A DNA stretch of 8,438 nucleotides from an uncultured Collinsella sp. Its GTDB lineage: Bacteria > Actinomycetota > Coriobacteriia > Coriobacteriales > Coriobacteriaceae. The notes beneath the pieces were generated by a model that saw only the letters and a program-made list of their open reading frames with translations, searched no databases and was not told the origin of the DNA. A program made the translations under genes and the position numbers. Shown here in pieces: positions 1 to 6,780 of the stretch. Within the stretch, counting starts at the first letter, position 1; each line of letters opens with the position of its first letter. The DNA lies in NCBI GenBank assembly GCA_947003675.1, contig CAMQPJ010000041.1, forward strand, positions 1 through 8,438, in the 5' to 3' direction.

Positions 1-777
1 ACGGGGGAGAAGACCGTCATCTACGTCAACTCGCGCGACCAGTCCGTGGCGCTTGCTAAGACGCTGCGCAAGCGGGTACCCGATTGCGCGACCCGCATCG
101 CGTTCTATAACGCGGGGCTTGCGCGCTCCGATCGTCGCCGTGTCGAGGAAGCGTTTCGTGATGGCAGCCTCAGTTGCATCGTTTCGACCTCTGCCTTTGG
201 TGAGGGCGTGAACCTGCCCGATATCCGCCATGTCGTGCTCTACCACATGCCGTTTGGCGCGATTGAGTTTAACCAGATGAGTGGCCGTGCCGGCCGCGAT
301 GGACAGCCCGCCGTGATTCACCTGCTCTATTCGTCGCGTGACGCTCGCATTAACGAGCGCCTGCTCGACTGCTACGCGCCCGAGCGCGACGAGCTCGTCA
401 CGCTCTATCGAGCGCTGCAGACTATGTGGCGCTCCAACCGCGGCAAGACCGGAGACGACTCGTTTAGTGCGAGCGATATCGACATCGCGCAGATGTGTCT
501 TGCCATCGACGCGCGCACGCCGGTCGACGAGCGCTCGGTGGCAAGCGGTCTGGGAATCTTCGAAGAGCTTGGTTTCTGTCGCGTTTCGGGGTTTGACGAC
601 ACCCGTCGCATCGCGATGGCAGAAAACCCCGGCCGTGTGCAATTGAGCAGGTCAATCCGCTATTTGGAGGGTCTGCGCTCGCGCATGGAGTTCTCGGCTT
701 TCCGGAGCTGGGCGCTCGATTCGTGCGCTTCTGATATGCTAGCCAAAGTTAACCGCCCGATCGTACCGCGGGCCTAG
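1..777 (+). CDS. SF2 helicase C-terminal part, probably of a RecJ-type ssDNA exonuclease/helicase fusion (5' truncated)
   Basis: The reading frame is open from base 1 to the TAG at 775-777, so this is the last 258 codons of a longer gene. Seen directly: a RecQ-like helicase C-terminal domain. It has a TVIYVNSRDQS segment (motif IV region, residues ~5-15 of the fragment), a STSAFGEGVNLPD segment (motif V) and QMSGRAGRDG (motif VI, with the arginine finger). Residues ~120-258 follow as an all-alpha/winged-helix-like tail containing GLGIFEELGF, which resembles the C-terminal domain of Firmicutes RecJ proteins. The gene lies 15 bp upstream of rel, as recJ does in the recJ-apt-relA order of Firmicutes. 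I therefore infer a RecJ protein carrying a fused helicase, acting in recombinational repair. The DHH/DHHA1 exonuclease half would lie outside the window. Alternative: a stand-alone RecQ-family helicase. The helicase call is firm; the RecJ assignment is moderate. Confidence 0.8.
   Translation, partial: TGEKTVIYVNSRDQSVALAKTLRKRVPDCATRIAFYNAGLARSDRRRVEEAFRDGSLSCIVSTSAFGEGVNLPDIRHVVLYHMPFGAIEFNQMSGRAGRDGQPAVIHLLYSSRDARINERLLDCYAPERDELVTLYRALQTMWRSNRGKTGDDSFSASDIDIAQMCLAIDARTPVDERSVASGLGIFEELGFCRVSGFDDTRRIAMAENPGRVQLSRSIRYLEGLRSRMEFSAFRSWALDSCASDMLAKVNRPIVPRA
732..740 (+). promoter_or_regulatory. Candidate extended -10 promoter for rel
   Basis: The sequence TGATATGCT is a TG-N-TATGCT extended -10 element inside the 3' end of the upstream gene. 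It would give a start near base 747 and a leader of about 46 nt before the rel ATG. I see no convincing -35 hexamer at 16-18 bp spacing. Read-through from the upstream gene is equally possible because only 15 bp separate the two genes. Confidence 0.35.
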
Positions 778-792
778 GGGAAGGGGACCTCG

Positions 793-3153
793 ATGGATGC
801 CGCAGCCCGTACCGCCCATGATTCCACCCTCCAGCCGTTCTCGGAGATGGAGCACTATAAGCATGCCGATGAGCTGCCGCCCGAGATTATGGCGGACAGC
901 TACGACAAGCTGGAGCGCCTGTGCCTCAAATATATGAATGAGGGCGACTTCTCCAAGGTGGAGCAGGCCTATTGCTTTGCTGCCGAGAAGCACTGCAACC
1001 AAAAGCGGCGCTCGGGTGAGATGTACATCAACCATCCCGTCGAGGTGGCCATCATTTTGGCCGACCTCAAGATGGACTGCGATGTGGTGTGCGCCGCGCT
1101 GCTGCACGATACCGTCGAGGATACCGAGACCTCACTTGCCGATGTTTCCGGCCTGTTTGGCGATACGGTGGCCGAGCTCGTCGATGGCGTGACCAAGCTC
1201 ACCAACATCGAAGTCGATAGCATGGACGAGAAGCAGGCGCTTACGCTGCGCAAGATGTTCCTCGCCATGTCCAAGGACATCCGCGTCATTATCGTTAAGC
1301 TTGCCGACCGCCTGCATAACATGCGTACGCTGGCGGCCCTTCGCGAGGACCGTCGCCTGTTTAAGGCCCGCGAGACCATGGACGTGTATGCGCCCCTGGC
1401 CGACCGCCTGGGCATGAGCTCTATTAAGTGGGAGCTCGAGGACCTGTCCTTCTTCTACCTTGAGCCCGATGCCTACCAGCGCATCGCGCGCATGGTGGCT
1501 GAGTCGCGCGAGGTTCGCGAGCGCTATCTGGCCGAGACCATCAAGACGCTCACCGATGAGCTCAACCGCATTGGCCTGGAGGGCTTCCAGATTAATGGCC
1601 GCTCCAAGCACTATTGGTCCATCTACCAAAAGATGAAGCGTAAGGGCAAGGAGTTCTCCGAGATCTACGACCTGGTGGCGCTGCGCGTCATCACGCATTC
1701 GGTGCGCGATTGCTACTCCACGCTCGGCGCGGTGCATACGCTGTGGCACCCCATGCCCGGTCGCTTTAAAGACTATATCGCCATGCCCAAGGTCAATAAC
1801 TACCAGTCGCTCCATACGACGGTTATCGGTCCCACGGCCCGCCCGCTCGAGATTCAGATTCGAACCTATGAGATGCATGAGCAGGCCGAGTACGGCATTG
1901 CCGCCCACTGGCTCTATAAGAAGTCGGGCGGATCGTCTGCGTCTAAGACCAATGATGCCCAGCGGCTGGACGACCAGATTAACTGGCTCAAACATTCGCT
2001 CGATTGGGCTGCGTCTGATGAGATCACCGACGCCAAGGAATACCTGCATTCGCTGAAGGTCGACCTCTTCGATCAAGAGATTTTCGTCTTTACGCCCAAG
2101 GGCGAGGTCATGGCGCTTCGTGCCGGCTCCACGCCGCTCGACTTTGCCTACGCCGTTCACACCGAGGTGGGAAACCACTGCGTCGGCGCTAAGATCAACG
2201 GTGCGGTGGCCCCGCTCACGCACGAGATCAAGACGGGCGATCGCGTTGAAATCCTGACCAACAAGAGTTCCAAGCCGTCGCGTGATTGGCTCAAGATCGT
2301 TAAGACGCCTTCCGCCAAGTCAAAGATCCGCCGTTACTTCGCTGCCGCGACCAAAGACGATGACGCTGCTGCCGGCCGCGATATACTGGCCAAGGACCTG
2401 CGCAAGCGCGGGTATGGCATCTCTACGCCGCGATCCACGCGTGCGCTCAACGCCGTGGCGGAGCAGCTGAACTTCAAGCAGCTCGAGGACCTGTTTGCCG
2501 CCGTGGGCGCCGGCAAGGTTGCCCCGCGCGCTGTGGGTAACAAGGTCGAGCAAATCTTGGACCCCAAGCCCGAGGAACAGCTCACCAAGGCCGAGGCTAT
2601 CGCCAAGGTCGTCAAGCAGCCGGCCCGAGGCTCCAACCGAAAGCCGCAAAAGCGCGGCAAGAGCGCCAGTAACGGCATTATCGTCAAGGGCGAGAGCAAC
2701 AGCGGCCTGCTGGTCCGTCTGGCACATTGCTGCAATCCGGTGACGGGCGACGATATCGTCGGCTTCATCACGCGCGGTCGTGGCGTTTCGGTGCATCGCG
2801 CCAACTGCCCCAACGTCAAGGGTCTTATGGAGCATCCCGAGCGCATGATCGAAGTGGAGTGGGACGGCGCTGCCGACACCCTCTTCCAGGTCGAGATCGT
2901 GGTCGAGTGCCTGGACCGCATGGGCCTGCTCAAGGATGTCACTATTGCCATTGGCGATGCGGGCGGCAATATCCTTTCTGCCGCCACGTCGACCAACCGC
3001 GAGGGTATTGCAACCCTGCGCTTTATGGTCGAGATCTCGGACGCGAGTGGTCTGGATCCGCTGCTGGCCTCTATCAGCAGCGTTGACTCGGTCTACGACG
3101 CACGCCGCCTGATGCCCGGCGAGGGTGGAGCCCAGCTTAAGCGCCGCGTTTAG
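793..3153 (+). CDS. rel: Bifunctional (p)ppGpp synthetase/hydrolase (RelA/SpoT family, Rel)
   Basis: A 786-residue long RSH enzyme that makes and degrades the alarmone (p)ppGpp, controlling the stringent response in the cytoplasm and on ribosomes. The HD hydrolase domain (~55-205) has metal ligands H81, H105-D106 (in LLHDTVED) and D172 (VKLADRLHN). Their spacing equals that of H53/H77/D78/D144 in the Streptococcus Rel structure, so hydrolysis should be active. The synthetase domain (~260-380) has D293, E353 (EIQIRT) and the RFKD motif at 324-327. RxKD is typical of bifunctional enzymes, against ExDD in RelA. A TGS domain (~424-485) follows, then a linker and a zinc-finger/CC region with H645-C646-C647, H668 and C672, and a C-terminal ACT domain (~697-773). 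The ATG at 793 has an AAGGGGA site at 781-787. An in-frame Met at residue 19 is an alternative start, since the N-terminus is about 28 residues longer than in streptococcal Rel. Confidence 0.97.
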   Translation: MDAAARTAHDSTLQPFSEMEHYKHADELPPEIMADSYDKLERLCLKYMNEGDFSKVEQAYCFAAEKHCNQKRRSGEMYINHPVEVAIILADLKMDCDVVCAALLHDTVEDTETSLADVSGLFGDTVAELVDGVTKLTNIEVDSMDEKQALTLRKMFLAMSKDIRVIIVKLADRLHNMRTLAALREDRRLFKARETMDVYAPLADRLGMSSIKWELEDLSFFYLEPDAYQRIARMVAESREVRERYLAETIKTLTDELNRIGLEGFQINGRSKHYWSIYQKMKRKGKEFSEIYDLVALRVITHSVRDCYSTLGAVHTLWHPMPGRFKDYIAMPKVNNYQSLHTTVIGPTARPLEIQIRTYEMHEQAEYGIAAHWLYKKSGGSSASKTNDAQRLDDQINWLKHSLDWAASDEITDAKEYLHSLKVDLFDQEIFVFTPKGEVMALRAGSTPLDFAYAVHTEVGNHCVGAKINGAVAPLTHEIKTGDRVEILTNKSSKPSRDWLKIVKTPSAKSKIRRYFAAATKDDDAAAGRDILAKDLRKRGYGISTPRSTRALNAVAEQLNFKQLEDLFAAVGAGKVAPRAVGNKVEQILDPKPEEQLTKAEAIAKVVKQPARGSNRKPQKRGKSASNGIIVKGESNSGLLVRLAHCCNPVTGDDIVGFITRGRGVSVHRANCPNVKGLMEHPERMIEVEWDGAADTLFQVEIVVECLDRMGLLKDVTIAIGDAGGNILSAATSTNREGIATLRFMVEISDASGLDPLLASISSVDSVYDARRLMPGEGGAQLKRRV

Positions 3154-3193
3154 TCGCGACGAACGCGCCACATTATCAATATTCGCTACACTC

Positions 3194-3213
3194 GAGGCAT
3201 CGTTTGATGCCTC
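3194..3213 (+). promoter_or_regulatory. Perfect 8-bp inverted repeat between rel and the MBL gene (operator or weak terminator)
   Basis: GAGGCATC and GATGCCTC form a perfect 8-bp stem around a GTTT loop. It lies 40 bp after the rel stop and 24 bp before the next start codon. A possible -10 hexamer TACACT sits just upstream at 3187-3192, so the palindrome would cover the transcription start like an operator. As a terminator it is poor, since AAGTTCTATAG follows rather than a T-run. Sequence alone does not decide between the two. Confidence 0.5.
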
Positions 3214-3237
3214 AAGTTCTATAGAGAGGAGAGGGAC

Positions 3238-3921
3238 ATGAGTGCTATGTCCTTGGATGTAACTCCCAAGGGGTCGGTCGAGATCGAGACGCTCGTAAAC
3301 GGTCCCATTCAGACCAATAGCTATGCTCTTATTTCGGGCAATGAGTGCGTGATTATCGACCCTGCGTGGGAAGGCGAGCGCCTGGTGGAGCATATTCGAG
3401 CCGAACATCCCGGCGTACGCGTGCTTGGCGCCGTATGCACTCATGGCCATGCCGATCATGTTGGTGGTGTTGCCGGCGTGCGAACCACCGTTGGCGAGGG
3501 CTGCCGATATGAGCTGTGTGCTAAGGATGCGGCGGTGCCGCATACGAACATCAAGGAACAGCGAGCTATGTGGGGCATTGAGACGCCCGACCCCGGGGAG
3601 CCGACGTGCCTGCTCGCCGAGGGCGATGCTATCGAGGTGGGCGATATCTGCCTGCAGGTGATCGAGACACCAGGGCATACGCCGGGCGGGATCGTCTTGT
3701 TCGCCGCCACCGAGCAGGGAAGCATCGCCTTTGTTGGCGACACCCTGTTCCCGGGCAGCCACGGCCGCACCGATCTTGCCGGTGGCGACGAGGCGGCGAT
3801 TCTGCGCTCGCTCTCCAAGCTCGCCCGGCTTCTCCCGCCCGATACCGTTTGCCTAACCGGCCATGGCGATTCGACCACCATGGCACGCGAGCTCATGCAG
3901 AACCCTTTCATGCAGGTGTAG
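3238..3921 (+). CDS. Metallo-beta-lactamase-fold hydrolase, glyoxalase II-like
   Basis: A 227-residue single-domain MBL-fold protein. The metal-binding signature is complete: H69-x-H71-x-D73-H74 in THGHADHVGG, then H147 (PGHTPGG), D168 (FVGDTLF) and H209 (LTGHGDSTT). This matches the binuclear site of the GloB/GloC (YcbL-like) hydroxyacylglutathione-hydrolase-type family. The conserved FPGSHGRTDL and the NPF near the C-terminus are typical of the short YcbL-like group, which lacks the extra substrate-binding domain of classical glyoxalase II. The usual annotation is thioester hydrolase; the true substrate is unknown, and actinobacteria often use thiols other than glutathione. No signal peptide is seen, so it is cytoplasmic. 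GAGGAGAGG at 3226-3234 supports the ATG at 3238; an in-frame ATG at 3247 is less well placed. An MBL gene downstream of relA is a recurring Firmicutes arrangement, usually with dtd between them; dtd is absent here. Confidence 0.9.
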   Translation: MSAMSLDVTPKGSVEIETLVNGPIQTNSYALISGNECVIIDPAWEGERLVEHIRAEHPGVRVLGAVCTHGHADHVGGVAGVRTTVGEGCRYELCAKDAAVPHTNIKEQRAMWGIETPDPGEPTCLLAEGDAIEVGDICLQVIETPGHTPGGIVLFAATEQGSIAFVGDTLFPGSHGRTDLAGGDEAAILRSLSKLARLLPPDTVCLTGHGDSTTMARELMQNPFMQV

Positions 3922-3952
3922 CTTTATAGTCAGCTTCTAAAGCACGAGAAGC
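3921..3952 (+). other. Two mutually exclusive short hairpins after the MBL gene
   Basis: GCTTTA (3921-3926) can pair with TAAAGC (3938-3943), and the overlapping GCTTCT (3933-3938) can pair with AGAAGC (3947-3952). Neither stem is followed directly by a T-run; the nearest is at 3970-3974. They may be a weak or Rho-assisted end for the MBL transcript, but I cannot call a clear intrinsic terminator. Confidence 0.3.
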
Positions 3953-4026
3953 GTCCAAACGTCAAGCTATTTTTCCCCAACGGGTCAATTTCGTAGGGCA
4001 AACGGTCAAAAAAGTCTGTTTGGACG
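3952..4026 (+). repeat. Phased direct repeats and a bracketing 9-bp inverted repeat upstream of fba
   Basis: Three related direct repeats lie here: AAACGTCAA (3957-3965), AACGGGTCAA (3979-3988) and AAACGGTCAA (4000-4009). Their GTCAA cores start 23 and 21 bp apart, about two helical turns, so the copies would fall on roughly one face of the DNA. A perfect 9-bp inverted repeat, CGTCCAAAC (3952-3960) and GTTTGGACG (4018-4026), brackets the array. The block ends about 44 bp upstream of the fba -10 element, a suitable place for activator or repressor binding. I do not recognise the regulator. Confidence 0.5.
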
Positions 4027-4029
4027 ATA

Positions 4030-4050
4030 TTCGTGAACAAACGAACGTTT
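4030..4050 (+). promoter_or_regulatory. Candidate operator overlapping the fba -35 region
   Basis: TTCGT (4030-4034) and ACGAA (4041-4045) form a 16-bp interrupted palindrome. Overlapping it, AAACG-AA-CGTTT (4039-4050) is a perfect 12-bp inverted repeat. Both fall at or just upstream of where the -35 of the fba promoter would lie, a usual site for a repressor. It does not match the Rex consensus as I know it. Confidence 0.3.
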
Positions 4051-4066
4051 ATGCTCGGGTGCGCCG

Positions 4067-4075
4067 TGGTAAAAT
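4067..4075 (+). promoter_or_regulatory. Extended -10 promoter of fba
   Basis: TGGTAAAAT is a TG-N-TAAAAT extended -10 element. It predicts a start near base 4082 and a leader of about 34 nt. The -35 match is weak (TTTATG, 4048-4053, 16-bp spacer), as is common with an extended -10. The position fits a dedicated promoter for the aldolase gene. Confidence 0.55.
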
Positions 4076-4115
4076 CACAGGCGTTATCGGAGCAACCTTA
4101 CAGGAGGTTTCTTTT

Positions 4116-4982
4116 ATGCTCGTCAACGCAGCAGACATGCTCAAGAAGGCCGAGGCCGGCAAGTACGCTCTCGGTGCCTTCAACACCAACAACCTCGAGT
4201 GGACCCTGGCTATTCTCCAGGCCGCCGAGGAGGCCAAGTCTCCGCTGATCCTTCAGTGCACCGCTGGTGCCGCTAAGTGGATGGGCGGTTTCAAGGTCTG
4301 CGCCGACATGGTCAAGGCTGCCGTCGAGGCCACGGGTGTTACCGTTCCCGTCGCCCTTCACCTCGATCACGGTTCTTACGAGGACTGCTTCAAGTGCATC
4401 GAGGCCGGCTTCACGTCCATCATGTATGACGGCTCTCACGAGGAGACCTTCCAGCTTAACCTCGACCGCACCAAGGAGCTCGTTGAGCTTGCCCACTCCA
4501 AGGGCATGTCCATCGAGGCCGAGGTCGGCGGCATCGGCGGCACCGAGGACGGCGTGACCTCCAACGGCGAGCTCGCTGATCCTGCTGAGTGCAAGCAGAT
4601 TGCTGACCTGGGCGTCGACTTCCTCGCCTGCGGCATCGGCAACATCCACGGCGTGTATCCCGCCGACTGGGCTGGCCTTTCCTTCGAGCGTCTGGGCGAG
4701 ATTAAGGCTCAGACCGGCGACCTGCCCCTCGTCCTGCACGGTGGCACCGGCATCCCCGAGGATCAGATCAAGAAGGCCATCTCCCTGGGCATCTCCAAGA
4801 TCAACGTCAACACCGACCTGCAGCTCGTCTTCGCCAAGGGCGTCCGCGAGTACATCGAGGCTGGCAAGGATCAGCAGGGCAAGGGCTTTGACCCCCGCAA
4901 GCTCCTCAAGCCTGGTCGCGACAACATCGTTGCCCGCACCAAGGAGCTCATGGAGGAGTTTGGCTCCGTCAACAAGGCGTAA
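4116..4982 (+). CDS. fba: Class II fructose-bisphosphate aldolase
   Basis: A 288-residue zinc-dependent aldolase that reversibly cleaves fructose 1,6-bisphosphate into dihydroxyacetone phosphate and glyceraldehyde 3-phosphate in glycolysis and gluconeogenesis; it is cytoplasmic. Landmarks: the catalytic/zinc segment HLDHG with D84 and H85, E136 (IEAEVGG), zinc ligands H178 (GNIHGVYP) and H208 (VLHGGTG), and the phosphate-binding KINVNTD segment at 228-234. Length and sequence fit the short class II aldolases of Gram-positive bacteria; the tagatose-bisphosphate aldolase/KbaY paralogue is the main alternative. The ATG at 4116 follows AGGAGG (4102-4107) by 8 nt, whereas an in-frame TTG at 4020 lies upstream of the likely promoter and lacks a ribosome site, so the longer frame is rejected. 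Codon use is strongly biased to C-ending codons, as expected for a very highly expressed gene. It appears monocistronic, with its own promoter and a strong hairpin after the stop. Confidence 0.96.
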   Translation: MLVNAADMLKKAEAGKYALGAFNTNNLEWTLAILQAAEEAKSPLILQCTAGAAKWMGGFKVCADMVKAAVEATGVTVPVALHLDHGSYEDCFKCIEAGFTSIMYDGSHEETFQLNLDRTKELVELAHSKGMSIEAEVGGIGGTEDGVTSNGELADPAECKQIADLGVDFLACGIGNIHGVYPADWAGLSFERLGEIKAQTGDLPLVLHGGTGIPEDQIKKAISLGISKINVNTDLQLVFAKGVREYIEAGKDQQGKGFDPRKLLKPGRDNIVARTKELMEEFGSVNKA

Positions 4983-5003
4983 GTAGCGGTTTAACTTCCC
5001 GCC

Positions 5004-5103
5004 GGAGGCCCCGTTTCCCCTACGCTGTTTCCCTCGCGCTCACCTGGCTTTGCCAGAAGTCGCGCGACGGAATCAGCTCCGGGGAAACGGGGCCTCCTTT
5101 GTT
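5004..5103 (+). terminator. Very long hairpin after fba, probable terminator
   Basis: Bases 5004-5020 and 5081-5097 are perfect reverse complements (17 bp). Pairing continues inward in register: 5024-5027 with 5074-5077, 5029-5032 with 5069-5072, and 5034-5039 with 5062-5067. It ends in an apical hairpin, CTGGC-TTT-GCCAG (5044-5056). That is about 36 base pairs in 94 nt, followed by TTTGTT. It should end fba transcription and protect the mRNA 3' end. It is far larger than an ordinary intrinsic terminator, and its right half recurs downstream, so it may be a repeat element that has taken on terminator duty. Confidence 0.75.
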
Positions 5104-5133
5104 AACTCGCTACTGGGTTACTGGGCTGAATAA
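5044..5133 (+). repeat. Direct repeat, copy 1 (apical hairpin plus right arm)
   Basis: This segment starts CTGGCTTTGCCAGAAGTCGC and runs through GGGGCCTCCTTTGTTAAC to GGGTTACTGGGCTGAAT. It aligns with 5140-5226, offset by about 95-96 bp, with many matches and a few substitutions and small indels. The 3' flanks (GGGTTAC...CTGAAT) also match, so the repeated unit extends past the hairpin. Confidence 0.7.
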
Positions 5134-5139
5134 ATTGCC

Positions 5140-5226
5140 CTGGCTTCGCCAGAAGTCGCGCCAAGGAAACAGTTCCGGGGGACGGGGCTTCCTTTGTTTA
5201 ACGCCGCAGGGTTACAAGTCTGAATT
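5140..5226 (+). repeat. Direct repeat, copy 2 (half element)
   Basis: It starts CTGGCTTCGCCAGAAGTCGC, keeping the apical stem with a loop change, then carries ACGGGGCTTCCTTTGTTTAAC and GGGTTAC...CTGAAT, mirroring copy 1. The DNA upstream of 5140 shows no counterpart of the left arm (5004-5043), so this copy cannot form the long hairpin; only CTGGC/GCCAG and a small GGAA/TTCC stem remain. Divergence suggests an old tandem duplication or two insertions of one element. Confidence 0.7.
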
Positions 5227-5255
5227 CATTTTTATAGGTACCGTTTATCGGCGTT

Positions 5256-5287
5256 GAGAGCTCCTTTGTTGGGGGCTTTCTTTTTTA
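5256..5287 (+). terminator. Intrinsic terminator upstream of the transglutaminase-like gene
   Basis: GAGAGCTCC (5256-5264) pairs with GGGGCTTTC (5272-5280) through nine positions including two G-T wobbles, around a TTTGTTG loop. The 3' arm runs straight into TTTTTTAT. This is a good + strand intrinsic terminator only 46 bp before the next start codon. It either ends read-through from fba or acts as an attenuator if a promoter lies further upstream. Confidence 0.7.
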
Positions 5288-5293
5288 TCTCGG

Positions 5294-5299
5294 TACAAT
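5294..5299 (+). promoter_or_regulatory. Candidate -10 box for the transglutaminase-like gene
   Basis: TACAAT matches the -10 consensus at five of six positions and lies just after the terminator T-run. The start would be near 5306, giving a leader of about 27 nt. The only nearby -35-like sequence is TTGGGG (5269-5274) at a long 19-bp spacing, so the match is incomplete. Confidence 0.45.
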
Positions 5300-5332
5300 G
5301 GGGGTTGTCTATCGTTCGACGCGGGAGTGGTT

Positions 5333-6766
5333 ATGGCTGTTGTTGATGTTTTGCCTTCGGATGGGAAGGTTATTGACGAAGGTCCTGTTGGTTGCTCTGT
5401 TGATGTTTGCTGTGATGACTTTCGTCATCTCGATATTGGACTGCCGCCTGAGATTCTTCGTCTTAAGGATGCCGGGTATTTGACGCAGGCTGTTGCTGCC
5501 TGCGATCGCCTTCTGGAGCAGAGTCCTGAGCCTTCGCTGGCTGCTTGTATTCGTGCCGAGCGGTATCGCATGCTCGAGACGCCGCTTCATTTTTCGGTGT
5601 CGCGCGATCAGGCTATTGCGATGATTCGCGAGGAGTGGCCAAAGTTTACCGAAGAGCAGTTTGATGACCTGATTAATCGTAAGCGTATTGACTGGCGCTT
5701 TATCGATGGCGAGCTGTTCGTTCTCGACAACTTCCTCGATTCGCTTCGCGTGTACCCTAAGGAGGTTCCGGGCCTGCGTCCCGATTCTACGGACGGCATT
5801 GCGCTGCGTAACCAGATGCTCAGGGAGATGGAGTCGCAAAACGGGTTGACTCGCGTCATCACGCTTAAGGCATCCGTGTCTGTCCCCGGGGCTCTGGAGG
5901 GAGAGGCCGTTCGCGCGTGGCTTCCCGTTGCCGCCGCCTGTCGTCAACAGTCTCAAATCGAGGTTCTCGATATGACGTCGGAGGGTACCGTTGCCTCTGA
6001 AAACGTTTCGGCTCGTACTGCCTCTTGGATATCTTCGACTGAACATTCATTCTCGGTGACCTATCGCTATCACATCGATGCTGCCTATTGCGATATCTAT
6101 GGTGGCGCGCTCCCATCGCATGCGTGCATGGACACGCCGCTGCCCGAGGACACTTCCGAGGACCGTCCGCATATTGCGTTTACGCCGTATCTGCGACAGT
6201 TGACGGAGCGTGTCATTGACGGGCTCGAGGATCCGCTCGATCGCGCTCGTGCAATCTATGATTACCTGACACAGCATATCGACTATCGCTATCAGCCACC
6301 GTACCTGCTTTTGGAATCTATTGCCGACGACTGTGCACACTCGCTCCGCGGCGATTGCGGCGTTATGGCGCTCACGTTTATCACCATGTGCCGCATTGCG
6401 GGCGTGCCTGCCCGTTGGCAGAGCGGCCTGTATGTTGCTCCCGATTCGGTGGGGCCGCACGATTGGGCTGAGTTCTATACGCCACAGACCGGTTGGCTTA
6501 ACGCCGACGTATCGTTTGGTTCCTCGGCACGCAGGATGGGGGAGGAATGGCGTCGTCGTCACTACTTTGGCAATCTCGACCCGTGGCGTATGGTGGCCAA
6601 CAACCGATTCCAGGCTGAATTTGTGCCTGCTTTCGATGGTATGCGCGAGGATCCCTATGACAACCAGATGGGCGAGGCCTCGGTTGACGGACGTGGATGT
6701 CGTAAGCGGGAGATGTTGCGCAAGGTTGAGCTTATCGAAATGCTCGAAGTTCCATTTTCGGACTAA
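5333..6766 (+). CDS. Transglutaminase-like domain protein, cytoplasmic, role unknown
   Basis: A 477-residue protein with a transglutaminase-like core (~300-400). The Cys-His-Asp triad is visible: C342 in LRGDCGVMALTF, H376 in GPHDWAEFY and D392 in WLNADVSFG. Residues ~172-250 (VITLKASVSVPG...VRAWLPV) look like the beta-rich domain that often precedes such cores. The first ~170 residues are predicted mainly alpha-helical and I do not recognise them. There is no signal peptide or membrane segment. Bacterial members of the family are often cysteine proteases or amidases rather than cross-linking enzymes, and the substrate here is unknown. GGGAG (5323-5327) supports the ATG at 5333; a GTG two codons earlier overlaps that site and is less likely. 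Codon use is more T-ending than in fba or the ribosomal genes, consistent with low expression. It stands alone between a terminator and a tRNA gene. Confidence 0.85.
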   Translation: MAVVDVLPSDGKVIDEGPVGCSVDVCCDDFRHLDIGLPPEILRLKDAGYLTQAVAACDRLLEQSPEPSLAACIRAERYRMLETPLHFSVSRDQAIAMIREEWPKFTEEQFDDLINRKRIDWRFIDGELFVLDNFLDSLRVYPKEVPGLRPDSTDGIALRNQMLREMESQNGLTRVITLKASVSVPGALEGEAVRAWLPVAAACRQQSQIEVLDMTSEGTVASENVSARTASWISSTEHSFSVTYRYHIDAAYCDIYGGALPSHACMDTPLPEDTSEDRPHIAFTPYLRQLTERVIDGLEDPLDRARAIYDYLTQHIDYRYQPPYLLLESIADDCAHSLRGDCGVMALTFITMCRIAGVPARWQSGLYVAPDSVGPHDWAEFYTPQTGWLNADVSFGSSARRMGEEWRRRHYFGNLDPWRMVANNRFQAEFVPAFDGMREDPYDNQMGEASVDGRGCRKREMLRKVELIEMLEVPFSD

Positions 6767-6780
6767 TCAACAGAAAGCTG

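Noticed and set aside
1132..2223. Long minus-strand open frame (363 codons) opposite rel
   Set aside because: It lies wholly antisense to the strongly supported rel gene. Its composition is a by-product of biased codons on the + strand, and no domain or ribosome site is seen.
2320..3762. Long minus-strand open frame (480 codons) spanning rel, the spacer and the MBL gene
   Set aside because: It covers two well-supported + strand genes and has no recognisable protein motif; antisense frames of this length are common in high-GC DNA.
4020..4115. N-terminal extension of fba from a TTG at 4020
   Set aside because: It overlaps the promoter and probable operator, has no ribosome site, and adds 32 residues foreign to the aldolase family; ATG 4116 has AGGAGG at 8 nt.
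5044..5226. CRISPR-like direct repeats
   Set aside because: Only two diverged copies at about 95 bp period, no regular spacers and no cas genes; they fit a duplicated hairpin element.
5212..5238. Promoter with TTACAA and TATAGG upstream of the terminator at 5256
   Set aside because: The spacer is 15 bp and the -10 is poor, so I do not call it. If real, it would make the 5256-5287 hairpin an attenuator.
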